NCBI GenBank assembly: GCA_963580285.1
Contig: OY757026.1
Location: forward strand, 46,555,431 to 46,619,430
Direction of reading: 5' to 3'
Length of the DNA stretch: 64,000 bases
DNA from: Lucinisca nassula
Taxonomy: Eukaryota; Mollusca; Bivalvia; Lucinida; Lucinidae
The notes under the pieces: model-generated
The model's database searches: none
What the model was told of the DNA's origin: nothing
The model's input: only the letters and a program-made list of their open reading frames with translations
Shown: in pieces, positions 30,031-42,383 of the stretch
Position numbering within the stretch: the stretch's first letter is position 1
Layout: each line of letters begins with the position of its first letter
Translations under genes and position numbers: made by a program

Positions 30031-33000
30031 TGAGTGCAAACAAATTAATAATTTGGTGCCCGTTTTCGTGCGAGCAAGGTTATATGCTGTCACTGCGTCC
30101 CCCCTTCGACCTGAATCTACTCGGTGTCCATATACTGCCAATAATTTTTTATTAACTATGTGAAAAAGGAGATAAATAAAAGTAGTTGTATCTATATATA
30201 TTTTGTTGTATGAGTGAGCATCCTTAATAATAGGGATTATCAACTAAATGATAATCCCATTTATTTGGTGCGAACAAATTGAATGGACTGTCATTAATGT
30301 GTCATGATTGCAGCTTTAGGGTGGCTTGACCTCTCATTATTTAGGTTTAAACAATGTCTGATCGCAATTTCGATCTCGTCATCCACCATGACAGTTGGTC
30401 CAGGTTACTGGACGCTTGCACCGTGTTTGTTATTCAGCAGTCAAGCGTCTTAAGGGCCAAACTATGGTTTGGCGTCTTGCGCATGCTCAGGGAAACCTTC
30501 CTTTTCCGTTTTCAAATCCAGCAAAAGAAAGTTGTATTTTTTAAGAAGAATCTAAAACCCACCCACCCGCAGCTGTCGTTGTGATCTTATTGGCAGTCCA
30601 GGAAGTTTAATACCTGATACTGTCTTAAGTTCTTTTCATTTCAGGCTTGTTTGGTGCCTCCTGGTGCTGAGGCTGGCATGTCCTAATTAAAGATGCTGTA
30701 CATACGACAGTCTACTTGTATAAATATAGCAACAATACTTAGTTCTATAAGTCAATATATAATTAACAAATAAGTAAATACGTGTTAAATTGGATATATA
30801 TATTATTCTCTCAACGCTGGATATTATTCTCCCGTTGCTGTAGAGAGACTGTTGGATGTGACAACGCTGCCTATCGACGTATATCTTCGACTGGCCCACA
30901 AAATGGATTGATGTGTTATCACTATATATATGTATACTGGCTACTTAGTGATGTTTAATGCCCATTGTTTTAACTACATATACGCATGTGACATTGAACA
31001 TAAACTAAAAGCCCAAAATTCAGCAACAGCTGTTGCAAAATATGGAGTGTGCATGTTTTCTGGGCCAGACTAGCTAGTTTCGGCCAATTAGGCCTCATCA
31101 GTGACCCTCAGATATTTTCAAATTTCCATAATGGAATCAATGATCCCAAAGGACAAGAAAATATAATCTACACTATGATGTAGACTCCGGATCGGTTGTT
31201 TATGGCCACTTAATTTCTTCACCGAGAGATTCTGCTGACTTTTGATCAGCTGAGCTTCGAGGTGCAATGCGGAATTCAGCATTCGATAGGGGGGACGCTT
31301 TGCTTAGACAGCTGTTTGGTTGTAATGAAACTTTACGCCTTGAGCCTAGATTCCAAATACTGGTTGCTGGGAGCAAGGCTGAAGTTTGTTTCTTTCAGGA
31401 CTTCTACTTGGACTGGGTGGCATCTCCTTCATGGAAGTGGTCCGCCATAACCTGAAGATTTGTTCTTGAGCCTGGATTCCGGGTACTGGTTGCTGGGAGC
31501 AGAGCTGAGGCTTGTTTCTTTCAGAACTTCTTGAACTGGGTGGCGTCTCCTTCAGGGAAATGGTTCGCCATAGCCTGAGGATGTGTTCCCCCCAGGGTCA
31601 TACTAAAACTTTCTAAATTGCAAGTCATAAGTAAGGTTCGCACGTGCAGCCGGGGCTATTTGAATATATGTAATATGGGATGGATTACATGGTATGCATT
31701 GCATAATGCAGAAGATGGTATGGAATGCGTGTCATGGAATGCATTTTGGAGTGCACATTACGGGGTGCTCACTGTCAAGATTAGTTGGAGTGCATAAATT
31801 GGAGTGCACAAGAGTTGGGATAGAATGGAGCGTACAAATAGGATGTGCGCAATATCTGGATTTTTACATAATTTGGAGCGTACAGTCAGGATGTGCGCAA
31901 TATTTAGAATGCTAAAAATTGTAAAGCATACAAACAAGATGTATGCAATATTTGGAATACTTGGAGCGTACAAATAGGATGTGCACAATATTTGGATTGT
32001 TACAAAATTTGGAGCGTACAAACAGGATGTGCGCAATATTTGGTATGTTAAAAAATTGTGGAGCGTACAAACAGGATGTACGCAATATTTGGAATACTCT
32101 GTTACAAAATTTGGAGCGTACTATAGGAAGTGCGCAATTTTTGGAATGTTACAAAATCTTGGAGCACACATTTGGAGTGTGCGCATATTTTGGAATACTC
32201 AAAATTCAAAATTGGACTGCACAATATTTTGAGTGCAAACAAATTAATAATTTGGTGCCCGTTTTCGTGCGAGCAAGGTTATATGCTGTCACTGCGTCCC
32301 CCCTTCGACCTGAATCTACTCGGTGTCCATATACTGCCAATAATTTTTTATTAACTATGTGAAAAAGGAGATAAATAAAAGTAGTTGTATCTATATATAT
32401 TTTGTTGTATGAGTGAGCATCCTTAATAATAGGGATTATCAACTAAATGATAATCCCATTTATTTGGTGCGAACAAATTGAATGGACTGTCATTAATGTG
32501 TCATGATTGCAGCTTTAGGGTGGCTTGACCTCTCATTATTTAGGTTTAAACAATGTCTGATCGCAATTTCGATCTCGTCATCCACCATGACAGTTGGTCC
32601 AGGTTACTGGACGCTTGCACCGTGTTTGTTATTCAGCAGTCAAGCGTCTTAAGGGCCAAACTATGGTTTGGCGTCTTGCGCATGCTCAGGGAAACCTTCC
32701 TTTTCCGTTTTCAAATCCAGCAAAAGAAAGTTGTATTTTTTAAGAAGAATCTAAAACCCACCCACCCGCAGCTGTCGTTGTGATCTTATTGGCAGTCCAG
32801 GAAGTTTAATACCTGATACTGTCTTAAGTTCTTTTCATTTCAGGCTTGTTTGGTGCCTCCTGGTGCTGAGGCTGGCATGTCCTAATTAAAGATGCTGTAC
32901 ATACGACAGTCTACTTGTATAAATATAGCAACAATACTTAGTTCTATAAGTCAATATATAATTAACAAATAAGTAAATACGTGTTAAATTGGATATATAT

Positions 33001-36000
33001 ATTATTCTCTCAACGCTGGATATTATTCTCCCGTTGCTGTAGAGAGACTGTTGGATGTGACAACGCTGCCTATCGACGTATATCTTCGACTGGCCCACAA
33101 AATGGATTGATGTGTTATCACTATATATATGTATACTGGCTACTTAGTGATGTTTAATGCCCATTGTTTTAACTACATATACACATGTGACATTGAACAT
33201 AAACTAAAAGCCCAAAATTCAGCAACAGCTGTTGCAAAATATGGAGTGTGCATGTTTTCTGGGCCAGACTAGCTAGTTTCGGCCAATTAGGCCTCATCAG
33301 TGACCCTCAGATATTTTCAAATTTCCATAATGGAATCAATGATCCCAAAGGACAAGAAAATATAATCTACACTATGATGTAGACTCCGGATCGGTTGTTT
33401 ATGGCCACTTAATTTCTTCACCGAGAGATTCTGCTGACTTTTGATCAGCTGAGCTTCGAGGTGCAATGCGGAATTCAGCATTCGATAGGGGGGACGCTTT
33501 GCTTAGACAGCTGTTTGGTTGTAATGAAACTTTACGCCTTGAGCCTAGATTCCAAATACTGGTTGCTGGGAGCAAGGCTGAAGTTTGTTTCTTTCAGGAC
33601 TTCTACTTGGACTGGGTGGCATCTCCTTCATGGAAGTGGTCCGCCATAACCTGAAGATTTGTTCTTGAGCCTGGATTCCGGGTACTGGTTGCTGGGAGCA
33701 GAGCTGAGGCTTGTTTCTTTCAGAACTTCTTGAACTGGGTGGCGTCTCCTTCAGGGAAATGGTTCGCCATAGCCTGAGGATGTGTTCCCCCCAGGGTCAT
33801 ACTAAAACTTTCTAAATTGCAAGTCATAAGTAAGGTTCGCACGTGCAGCCGGGGCTATTTGAATATATGTAATATGGGATGGATTACATGGTATGCATTG
33901 CATAATGCAGAAGATGGTATGGAATGCGTGTCATGGAATGCATTTTGGAGTGCACATTACGGGGTGCTCACTGTCAAGATTAGTTGGAGTGCATAAATTG
34001 GAGTGCACAAGAGTTGGGATAGAATGGAGCGTACAAATAGGATGTGCGCAATATCTGGATTTTTACATAATTTGGAGCGTACAGTCAGGATGTGCGCAAT
34101 ATTTAGAATGCTAAAAATTGTAAAGCATACAAACAAGATGTATGCAATATTTGGAATACTTGGAGCGTACAAATAGGATGTGCACAATATTTGGATTGTT
34201 ACAAAATTTGGAGCGTACAAACAGGATGTGCGCAATATTTGGTATGTTAAAAAATTGTGGAGCGTACAAACAGGATGTACGCAATATTTGGAATACTCTG
34301 TTACAAAATTTGGAGCGTACTATAGGAAGTGCGCAATTTTTGGAATGTTACAAAATCTTGGAGCACACATTTGGAGTGTGCGCATATTTTGGAATACTCA
34401 AAATTCAAAATTGGACTGCACAATATTTTGAGTGCAAACAAATTAATAATTTGGTGCCCGTTTTCGTGCGAGCAAGGTTATATGCTGTCACTGCGTCCCC
34501 CCTTCGACCTGAATCTACTCGGTGTCCATATACTGCCAATAATTTTTTATTAACTATGTGAAAAAGGAGATAAATAAAAGTAGTTGTATCTATATATATT
34601 TTGTTGTATGAGTGAGCATCCTTAATAATAGGGATTATCAACTAAATGATAATCCCATTTATTTGGTGCGAACAAATTGAATGGACTGTCATTAATGTGT
34701 CATGATTGCAGCTTTAGGGTGGCTTGACCTCTCATTATTTAGGTTTAAACAATGTCTGATCGCAATTTCAATCTCGTCATCCACCATGACAGTTGGTCCA
34801 GGTTACTGGACGCTTGCACCGTGTTTGTTATTCAGCAGTCAAGCGTCTTAAGGGCCAAACTATGGTTTGGCGTCTTGCGCATGCTCAGGGAAACCTTCCT
34901 TTTCCGTTTTCAAATCCAGCAAAAGAAAGTTGTATTTTTTAAGAAGAATCTAAAACCCACCCACCCGCCGCTGTCGTTGTGATCTTATTGGCAGTCCAGG
35001 AAGTTTAATACCTGATACTGTCTTAAGTTCTTTTCATTTCAGGCTTGTTTGGTGCCTCCTGGTGCTGAGGCTGGCATGTCCTAATTAAAGATGCTGTACA
35101 TACGACAGTCTACTTGTATAAATATAGCAACAATACTTAGTTCTATAAGTCAATATATAATTAACAAATAAGTAAATACGTGTTAAATTGGATATATATA
35201 TTATTCTCCCGACGCTGGATATTATTCTCCCGTTGCTGTAGAGAGACTGCTGGATGTGACAACGCTGCCTATCGACGTATATCTTCGACTGGCCCACAAA
35301 ATGGATTGATGTGTTAACACTATATATATGTATACTGGCTACTTAGTGACGTTTAATGCCCATGGTTTTAACTACATATACACATGTGACATTGAACATA
35401 AACTAAAAGCCCAAAATTCAGCAACAGCTGTTGCAAAATATGGAGTGTGCATGTTTTCTGGGCCAGACTAGCTAGTTTCGGCCAATTAGGCCTCATCAGT
35501 GACCCTCAGATATTTTCAAATTTCCATAATGGAATCAATGATCCCAAAGGACAAGAAAATATAATCTACACTATGATGTAGACTCCGGATCGGTTGTTTA
35601 TGGCCACTTAATTTCTTCACCGAGAGATTCTGCTGACTTTTGATCAGCTGAGCTTCGAGGTGCAATGCGGAATTCAGCATTCGATAGGGGGGACGCTTTG
35701 CTTAGACAGCTGTTTGGTTGTAATGAAACTTTACGCCTTGAGCCTAGATTCCAAATACTGGTTGCTGGGAGCAAGGCTGAAGTTTGTTTCTTTCAGGACT
35801 TCTACTTGGACTGGGTGGCATCTCCTTCATGGAAGTGGTCCGCCATAACCTGAAGATTTGTTCTTGAGCCTGGATTCCGGGTACTGGTTGCTGGGAGCAG
35901 AGCTGAGGCTTGTTTCTTTCAGAACTTCTTGAACTGGGTGGCGTCTCCTTCAGGGAAATGGTTCGCCATAGCCTGAGGATGTGTTCCCCCCAGGGTCATA

Positions 36001-37253
36001 CTAAAACTTTCTAAATTGCAAGTCATAAGTAAGGTTCGCACGTGCAGCCGGGGCTATTTGAATATATGTAATATGGGATGGATTACATGGTATGCATTGC
36101 ATAATGCAGAAGATGGTATGGAATGCGTGTCATGGAATGCATTTTGGAGTGCACATTACGGAGTGCTCACTGTCAAGATTAGTTGGAGTGCATAAATTGG
36201 AGTGCACAAGAGTTGGGATAGAATGGAGCGTACAAATAGGATGTGCGCAATATCTGGATTTTTACATAATTTGGAGCGTACAGTCAGGATGTGCGCAATA
36301 TTTAGAATGCTAAAAAATTGTAAAGCATACAAACAAGATGTATGCAATATTTGGAATACTTGGATCGTACAAATAGGATGTGCGCAATATTTGGATTGTT
36401 ACAAAATTTGGAGCGTACAAACAGGATGTGCGCAATATTTGGTATGTTAAAAAATTGTGGAGCGTACAAACAGGATGTACGCAATATTTGGAATACTCTG
36501 TTACAAAATTTGGAGCGTACTATAGGAAGTGCGCAATTTTTGGAATGTTACAAAATCTTGGAGCACACATTTGGAGTGTGCGCATATTTTGGAATACTCA
36601 AAATTCAAAATTGGACTGCACAATATTTTGAGTGCAAACAAATTAATAATTTGGTGCCCGTTTTCGTGCGAGCAAGGTTATATGCTGTCACTGCGTCCCC
36701 CCTTCGACCTGAATCTACTCGGTGTCCATATACTGCCAATAATTTTTTATTAACTATGTGAAAAAGGAGATAAATAAAAGTAGTTGTATCTATATATATT
36801 TTGTTGTATGAGTGAGCATCCTTAATAAATAGATTTAGTCTGTGCTGTTAAATTTGTTTTCTGTCTATTTTTATCATGCAGCTAAATCATTCAGATAAAT
36901 CTGGGAACTTTATATAGTATAATTTAAGGGCCCCCTAAATTTCCAAATGGCCCCCTTTTCCAAGAGAGCCCCCAAACCCCAAATCCTGGATTGAACACTG
37001 CTGTTACTGTCTCCTATTCAAACAGGCAGTTCCAAATAACTAGTTTATGATGAATTGGTGGTTTTTTTTTTGTTTGTTTTTTTTATTTTGCTTTTTTTTA
37101 TCTTGAAAAGGTATGCTGTGTGTATGCATTAGAATCAAGGCGATTCTGATGAGTACCATAATGATTCATGATCCTAGGTATTGGGAAAGATAGGCCTAAG
37201 CAAACAGTCTGATCAGGGTCTACACTGTTTGCCATTCTGTCTCTACCTTTTCC

Positions 37254-38771
37254 CATACATGTGATATTTTCTTGGACCCAAATAGGGAGATTTTGATTTT
37301 CAGATAGGGAGATTGGGGTCCCAAATCGGGAGATTTTTCCGCGGTAAAAAGTGATGTTATTTTTGGTTAAAATTTACCTCTGAAGCACTTTTTCACCCAT
37401 AACATGCCAACACGACAATTGTTGTCTGCTTTGTCGTCTGTCATCTGCATTAAAAATCTTTTTTGAAAACAGTGTGGGCCCAGATCAGACTGCAGAGCAT
37501 TCTGATGACGGTCCACACTGTTTGCCTTTCTGAAAAAATATGTTATAAAAGCTTGGAAAAAGAAAGCAGCAGACGACAAACTTCCATTTTGTATTTTAAT
37601 AGAGAGACAATTTCTCGGAAAACGATCAAAGAACAAGCACTGACCAATAGATCGGTGTTAAATACCCACCTAGCACCTGGCAGAAAAAAAAACAATGTTC
37701 AGAATACCCGCATAGCAAGAAATTACTCATACTCTTACACCCCTTCTCTTATCATCCCCAAAACGTGCCGAACTAATAAGCATGCATGATTTTTATTGAT
37801 TTAACTTGGGGGCATATTTTTTTCATAAAAGATCCATTAAAAACACGGCAAAAATATTTTTTCTCGCATGTTAAAAATGAAACAGGTTTGAATAGAAAAT
37901 TTCACCCTGCAAAACTCCGGTTCTATGTTTATTAATAAATGAAAAACTACATACAGATGCTTAGAAAATACCAGCGTCTGCTCTGCTCTGTTTTGGCGGG
38001 AAAAATATTTAGCGCGTTCACCTGTCAAAGGCCAAAAAGCATGCACGAATTTTCATTGGTGTCACGTGGGGCATATTTCTTTCTTCCGTTAAAAACGGCA
38101 AAAATATTTTTCTCGGGTTTAAATAGAAAATGTCACTAAGTAATTACCCAGTTCTCTGATTAATAAAAGAATAACGGTTTACAGACGCGTAGAAAAAAAA
38201 ACAGCGTCTGCTTTGCTCTGTTTTGGCGGGAATAATATTTCGCGTCTACACGTGTCAATTACAAAGGGATTAAATAAGATATAACTGGTATATCTTGATT
38301 GACTAGTTTTCACACCTTGTCACATTGTTAATTGTCGGCTTATCAATAAGGCCCGCCTCGGGTGTAAACGGTTTAATAGCGTTGGCAACTTGAGCAAATC
38401 GGTGATCAGTAATAAATGTATGCAAACATCACATTTCTTCCTTATTGAATTTCTCGCTTTTTATCACATTGTATGCGGCTTGTTTGCGGGTTGCATTTTA
38501 ATAGTTGTATTTACCGGTACGTTCTTTTCATATTGCGATATTATACCTGTGCAGGTGTGTATTGCAATTTACCTGCATACCGCCTAGCGTAAATACACTG
38601 ACGGTTAACCGCATAGGTATTTTACAGTGGTTAACACTAAATTGGTCGGTCGGCGGAAAACTACTATAGGAAAATTGTCGTGTCGGGAGATTAGGGCCGT
38701 CGGACGGGAGACCGGGAGATGGGGTTCGAAATCGGGATATCCCGACGAAATCGGGAGATATCACATGTATG
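37254..38771. mobile_element. 1.5-kb DNA element with CGGGAGAT subterminal repeats
   Basis: Ends are inverted: catacatgtgatat at 37254 and atatcacatgtatg ending at 38771. A direct duplication, cttttcc, flanks it (37247-37253 and 38772-38778). Both ends carry several (a/c)gggagat motifs near the termini. No transposase is visible. It contains a P4-type hairpin MITE (37395-37590) and an internal dimer (37778-38260). The family is unknown; a 7- or 8-bp duplication would suit hAT-like elements, but the termini do not show the hAT consensus. Confidence 0.65.
37778..38260 (+). repeat. Imperfect tandem dimer of about 245 bp
   Basis: Two units (about 37778-38035 and 38037-38260) share in order agcatgcatga/agcatgcacga, ggggcatattt, cggcaaaaatattttt, aatagaaaatttcac/aatagaaaatgtcac, and gcgtctgctctgctctgtt followed by ttggcgggaa. 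It is noncoding and lies in the 37254-38771 element. Confidence 0.75.
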
Positions 38772-39496
38772 CTTTTCCACTCCTTGCTGGATTGTGAAAC
38801 AAATCTGTCAAAAATTAGGAGAATTACAGCACATTCTTAAGGTGTGCAAATTTTTCAGATTTTTACTGTACACACAACATACCTTATTTTTAACCCTTAT
38901 CTTGCTGAATATTCATTTAAGCCACACCCATTTCTTTCCATCAACCATTCAAATTACTTGATGTAATTTATTACAACAAATTCATAAACTGAATGTCAAA
39001 CAGTGTAGATCATGATCAGATGGCTTCTTCAGAAGCCATCTGATCTGGATCTACACTGTTTGCAAAGGTAGGGGTTGTCATGAACAGCATGATAAGGGTT
39101 AAGAGGATAGAATTGCAGAAAGATTAAGCAAACCGAGTGACCACCACGCTACACTTGTTCTGTCATTTTGTCATGTAGACCGTGTGCTGCTGAAGTTATT
39201 TTTGGAAGTTAAAGCAGTTTCACGAACTCAAAAACCAGGAATGATCATCAGTAGACACAGCAAGAAATGTTCCGCCAATGGTGGTCCGAGTTTCCGAATC
39301 GGCACTCTTATATTTCATTTTTCGAATACTTTATTCCCCTAAGTCCAAGCTGAATATTGTTCTCTCCAATCTGGATATTTTAATGTATGACGGTTGAATT
39401 TAGCGGGTGATTAATCATGATATATAGAAACGGACCATAGGTAACCATCATTGACACACTTTCACAGAACTACTTTGATTTATGCCAATCATATCA
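38772..39496. repeat. TTAA-flanked P7 MITE and plain flank
   Basis: 38890-39102 is P7: TTAA, cccttatcttgctgaatatt on one side and gttcatga...catgataaggg on the other, TTAA. The core is caaacagtgtagatcat / ggatctacactgtttgc around ggcttctnnagaagcc-type arms. The ends match piggyBac-type CCC starts. 39120-39496 shows nothing recognisable. Confidence 0.75.
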
Positions 39497-40435
39497 AGCC
39501 AATTATATAGGCGTGTTTTCCTGATGAATAGGCGGGTTTTCAAAATGCCATTTTTGTTTCTGTCATTGTAGTTTCAGTCACTGAATATTCATCATAACCT
39601 TGCTCTACATTTAGTCTGAGAGAAACATGACCTTGAGAAATCAGAGCTTGAGATAATGAAGCCAAACCATTACGAAAACATGCCTATACAAATACATTGT
39701 AACCTTTATTGCAGAAAAAAATAATAAATTTAAGATGAAAAATTGTAATATTTTATTTATTTCTGCTCAAAATATAGATTGTGGGTACTCGTTAGAACCG
39801 CCTCATTGAGGCGGTTCTAACAGGTACCCACAATCTATATTTTAAAGCAGAAATAATAAAATAAGGTTTACCTCTGTAAACCCCAGTTTTACTACATAAA
39901 AGTGGGGTTCAAAATTATATAGGCGTGTTTTCCTGATGAATAGGCGTGTTTTCAAAATGCCATTTTTGTTTCTGTCATTGCAATTTCAGTCATTGAAAAT
40001 TCATCGTAACCTTGCTCTACATTTAGTCTGAGAGAAACATGACCTTGAGAAATCAGAGCTTGATATAATGAAGGTCAAACCATTACGAAAACACGCCTAT
40101 ACAAATACATTGAAACTTTTATTGCCGAAAAAATGAGAACTTTAAGATGAAAAATTGTGATATTTTTCTTATTTCTGCTCAAAATATAGATTGTGGGTAC
40201 TCGTTAGAACCGCCTCATTGAGGCGGTTCTAAAAGGTACCCACAATCTAGCTCAAAATATAGATTGTGGGTACACATTAGAACCGCCTCATTGAGGCGGT
40301 TCTAACAGGTACCCACAATCTATATTTTAAAGCAGAAATAAGAAAAATAAGGTTTAACCCTGTAAACCCCAGTTTTACTACATAAAAGAGGGGTTCAAGG
40401 GGGTCATAATTTTATAGGCGTGTTTTCGTGATGAA
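39497..40435. repeat. 412-bp tandem duplication containing FB1 copies
   Basis: Two units (period 412, marker gcgtgttttcctgatgaa at 39511 and 39923) each hold an FB1 copy (39669-39925 and 40081-40435) and 150 bp of flank. In the second, the centre (cttattt..gattgtgggtac...gaggcggttctaa) is doubled. FB1 ends are cattacgaaaac and gttttcgtgatg. Confidence 0.88.
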
Positions 40436-40456
40436 AAAAAAAAAAAAAAATCATAC

Positions 40457-40547
40457 CATCAGGTAGTTCATGTATTTTGGGAGGCAGATCTTTGAAATAG
40501 TCATGGTCTACGGCTCCTCTCGCTGAGATCCTACGGTAAGGATGCAT
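40457..40547 (-). CDS. CDK14: CDK14-like exon: end of the kinase domain
   Basis: This 91-nt exon encodes MHPYRRISARGAVDHDYFKD, LPPKIHELPD and one base. R.SA..A..H.YF.DLPP is the end of the CDK kinase fold. The acceptor is tttcag. The donor is GTATGA, and a run of 18 A (plus-strand view) left by a palindromic FB1 copy begins about 7 bp into the intron. The next intron is 26.5 kb long. Confidence 0.93.
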
Positions 40548-40598
40548 CTGAAATATTACGGAAAACATGACAATTTTACATCACTATACAAGGCTTGT

Positions 40599-40727
40599 TT
40601 GTTTGTTTGTTTGAATTGAGGTTTTACATGCCTGTCAGTACTATTTAGGTAATTTCAGAGATGTCACTTCCAATTTTGTGAGACTTTTACCCGACATTGA
40701 GATGAAATGACCTCTAAAGCCCTAATG
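40599..40727 (-). mobile_element. 5'-truncated SINE S1
   Basis: Flanked by caaggcttgt (40589-40598, 40728-40737). Only the tail 129 bp are present, showing LINE-style 5' truncation. Confidence 0.85.
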
Positions 40728-40821
40728 CAAGGCTTGTATGTATGTACCACACTATACTCTATACACAAGTATCTTTCAAACAGTCATGGTCCACAGCTTT
40801 TATGTTGAACTGTCTTTCATT

Positions 40822-41262
40822 ACACCACAACCTCATTGTAACAGGGTTCATTATAACACAGTTTTGGATATAACACTGTTTCAAGATGGCTCCCCAAAAT
40901 TTATAGATTATACAGAAAAATGACCATAAATGGTCATTTTTCTGTGTAATCTATACATTTTTGTTTGGATATAACACGGTTGTTTAACTAGCACAGTTTC
41001 TGCTTTGGACCCCATTAACCCATTTAGTACCAAAAACCCTAAAACGGGTACCCTGGCAAACAGTGCAGGCCCAGATCAGACGCCGCATAACACGGCGTCT
41101 GATCAGGGCCTCCACTGTTTGCTAAAAGTTCAGTCATTTTCCAAATAAATTTTGATGAAAACACAACCTGTCACCCCTAAATTTTGAAAAGAACTCCTGT
41201 TATATATGAGGAAGAGGTACAAAAAGGGTTAATAGTGTTATAAAGAGATTGCAGTGTAAATA
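40822..41262. repeat. P9 MITE with nested PN MITE
   Basis: P9 ends are tacaccacaacctcattgt-like and gagattgcagtgta. Its centre is gaccataaatggtc. At its own ttaa (ggaccccattaa), a PN MITE (41019-41228) is inserted with TTAA on both sides (41015-41018, 41229-41232); the P9 copy at 59.5 kb has a single TTAA there. Confidence 0.88.
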
Positions 41263-41360
41263 TCAGCTGTTTTTTTTTTTTTGTTTTGTTTTTTTTTTAA
41301 CTTCCTCAGGATAGTTACTACAGTTGACATTGAATTTGCAATGGTTGCTCTGTTGATCCC

Positions 41361-41650
41361 ATTACGAAAACATGCCTATAAAAATACAACGTAAATTTTA
41401 CCGCCGAAAAAAAAACAACAGCAAAAAAATTAAGATGAAAGATTGCAATATTTTTCTTATTTTTGCTCAAAACATAGATGGTGAGCACTCGTTAGAACAG
41501 CCTCATCGGGGCGGTTCTAACGAGTCCCAACAATATATGTTTTAGAGCAGAAATAAGAAAGGTATGGTTTACCCCTGTAAACCCCAGTTTTTCTATATAA
41601 AAGTGGGGTTAAAGGGGGTCAAAATTATATAGGCGTGTTTTCGTAATGAT
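41361..41650. repeat. FB1 palindromic MITE
   Basis: Ends attacgaaaacatgcctat and ataggcgtgttttcgtaatg; centre gaacagcctcatcggggcgg. Confidence 0.85.
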
Positions 41651-41965
41651 TAACCTTTTGTACACCTCCAGCCTGTATTAAGCAAGCATCTAAGGTATAA
41701 TCAAAATGTACCTGCTTAACACAGGTGCTTGCTTATTACAGTTTTAGTTTAATTAGAATTGAATGCGTGCTGCTGCATGCTTCAGGCAGATGGCTTGCTG
41801 AATAGAGGTGGCCACCATGACAGGTTTTACTGTATATAGTAGGGGTATCCACTTCAAAATTTAGGTATTTTCTAAATTTATTTAGAAACGGCTGCAATTT
41901 TTTGCAAGATAAAAAGTAGAGGTGTTTGATCTGGGTCTGCAACATATGCCTTTGTCTTGTTTTAG

Positions 41966-42252
41966 GGTTTTCATCAAGAAAACACGCCTATATAATTTTG
42001 ACCCCCTTGATCCCCACTTTTATATAGTAAAACTGGGGTTTCTGGGGGTATACCTTATTTTTCTTATTTCTGCTCTAAAATATAGATTGTGGGTACTCGT
42101 TAGAACCGCCTCGATGAGGCGGTTCTTACGAGTGCCCACAATCTATATTTTGAGCAGAAATAAGAAAAATATCACAATTTTTCATCTTAAAATTTTCATT
42201 TTTTCGGTGATAAAGGTTACAATGTATTGGTATAGGCATGTTTTCGTAATGA
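41966..42252. repeat. FB1 palindromic MITE, best copy
   Basis: Ends tcaagaaaacacgcctata and ataggcatgttttcgtaatg; centre gaaccgcctcgatgaggcgg with gattgtgggtactcgttag and its complement. Useful as family reference. Confidence 0.88.
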
Positions 42253-42256
42253 ATAC

Positions 42257-42353
42257 GGTCAACCCTCTTTATACCGACATTCGATACAACAAACCCTCTT
42301 TATACCGACATTCGAGACAACAAACCCTCTTTATACCGACATTCGATACAACA
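42257..42353 (+). repeat. 31-bp tandem repeat, three units
   Basis: Units of aaccctctttataccgacat plus tcgatacaac start at 42261, 42292 and 42323. Confidence 0.88.
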
Positions 42354-42383
42354 ATAAAACTTGTTATAATAATAACAAAACTT

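Larger units (their letters stand above)
23166..36826 (+). mobile_element. Composite tyrosine-recombinase retrotransposon (Ngaro/DIRS-like) with expanded split repeats
   Basis: The element starts with a 330-bp repeat A (23166-23495), continues with 5.6 kb of decayed internal sequence, and ends with an array ordered B-A-C-B-A-C-B-A-C-B that stops at 36826. Internal segments encode, in order on the plus strand, RT (26882-27390), tyrosine recombinase (28020-28370) and an SGNH hydrolase domain (28382-28950), all with stops. The left boundary of A against flanking DNA and the right boundary of the last B against flanking DNA use the same bases that meet at the internal B|A junctions (ccttaat|aataggg). 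That is what an A1...B1-A2-B2 split-repeat retroelement predicts. No target duplication is visible. The extra C block is not explained by the standard structure. Confidence 0.75.
29069..36826 (+). repeat. 2.2-kb tandem array, order B-(A-C-B)x3
   Basis: The unit is 2199 bp (2200 in the first). Block B copies are 29069-30228, 31269-32427, 33468-34626 and 35667-36826. Block A copies are 30229-30558, 32428-32757 and 34627-34956. Block C copies (710 bp) are 30559-31268, 32758-33467 and 34957-35666. Copies differ by only a handful of bases. The array begins and ends with B, as expected if it grew by unequal exchange or template switching from B1-A2-C-B2. Repeated ORFs in it are repeats of noncoding sequence. 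Confidence 0.93.

Noticed and set aside
29744..36761. Four 139-codon ORFs with LERTNRMCAIFG-like repeats
   Set aside because: They are translations of the 47-bp minisatellite. Unit lengths are not multiples of three and all frames give similar-looking ORFs.
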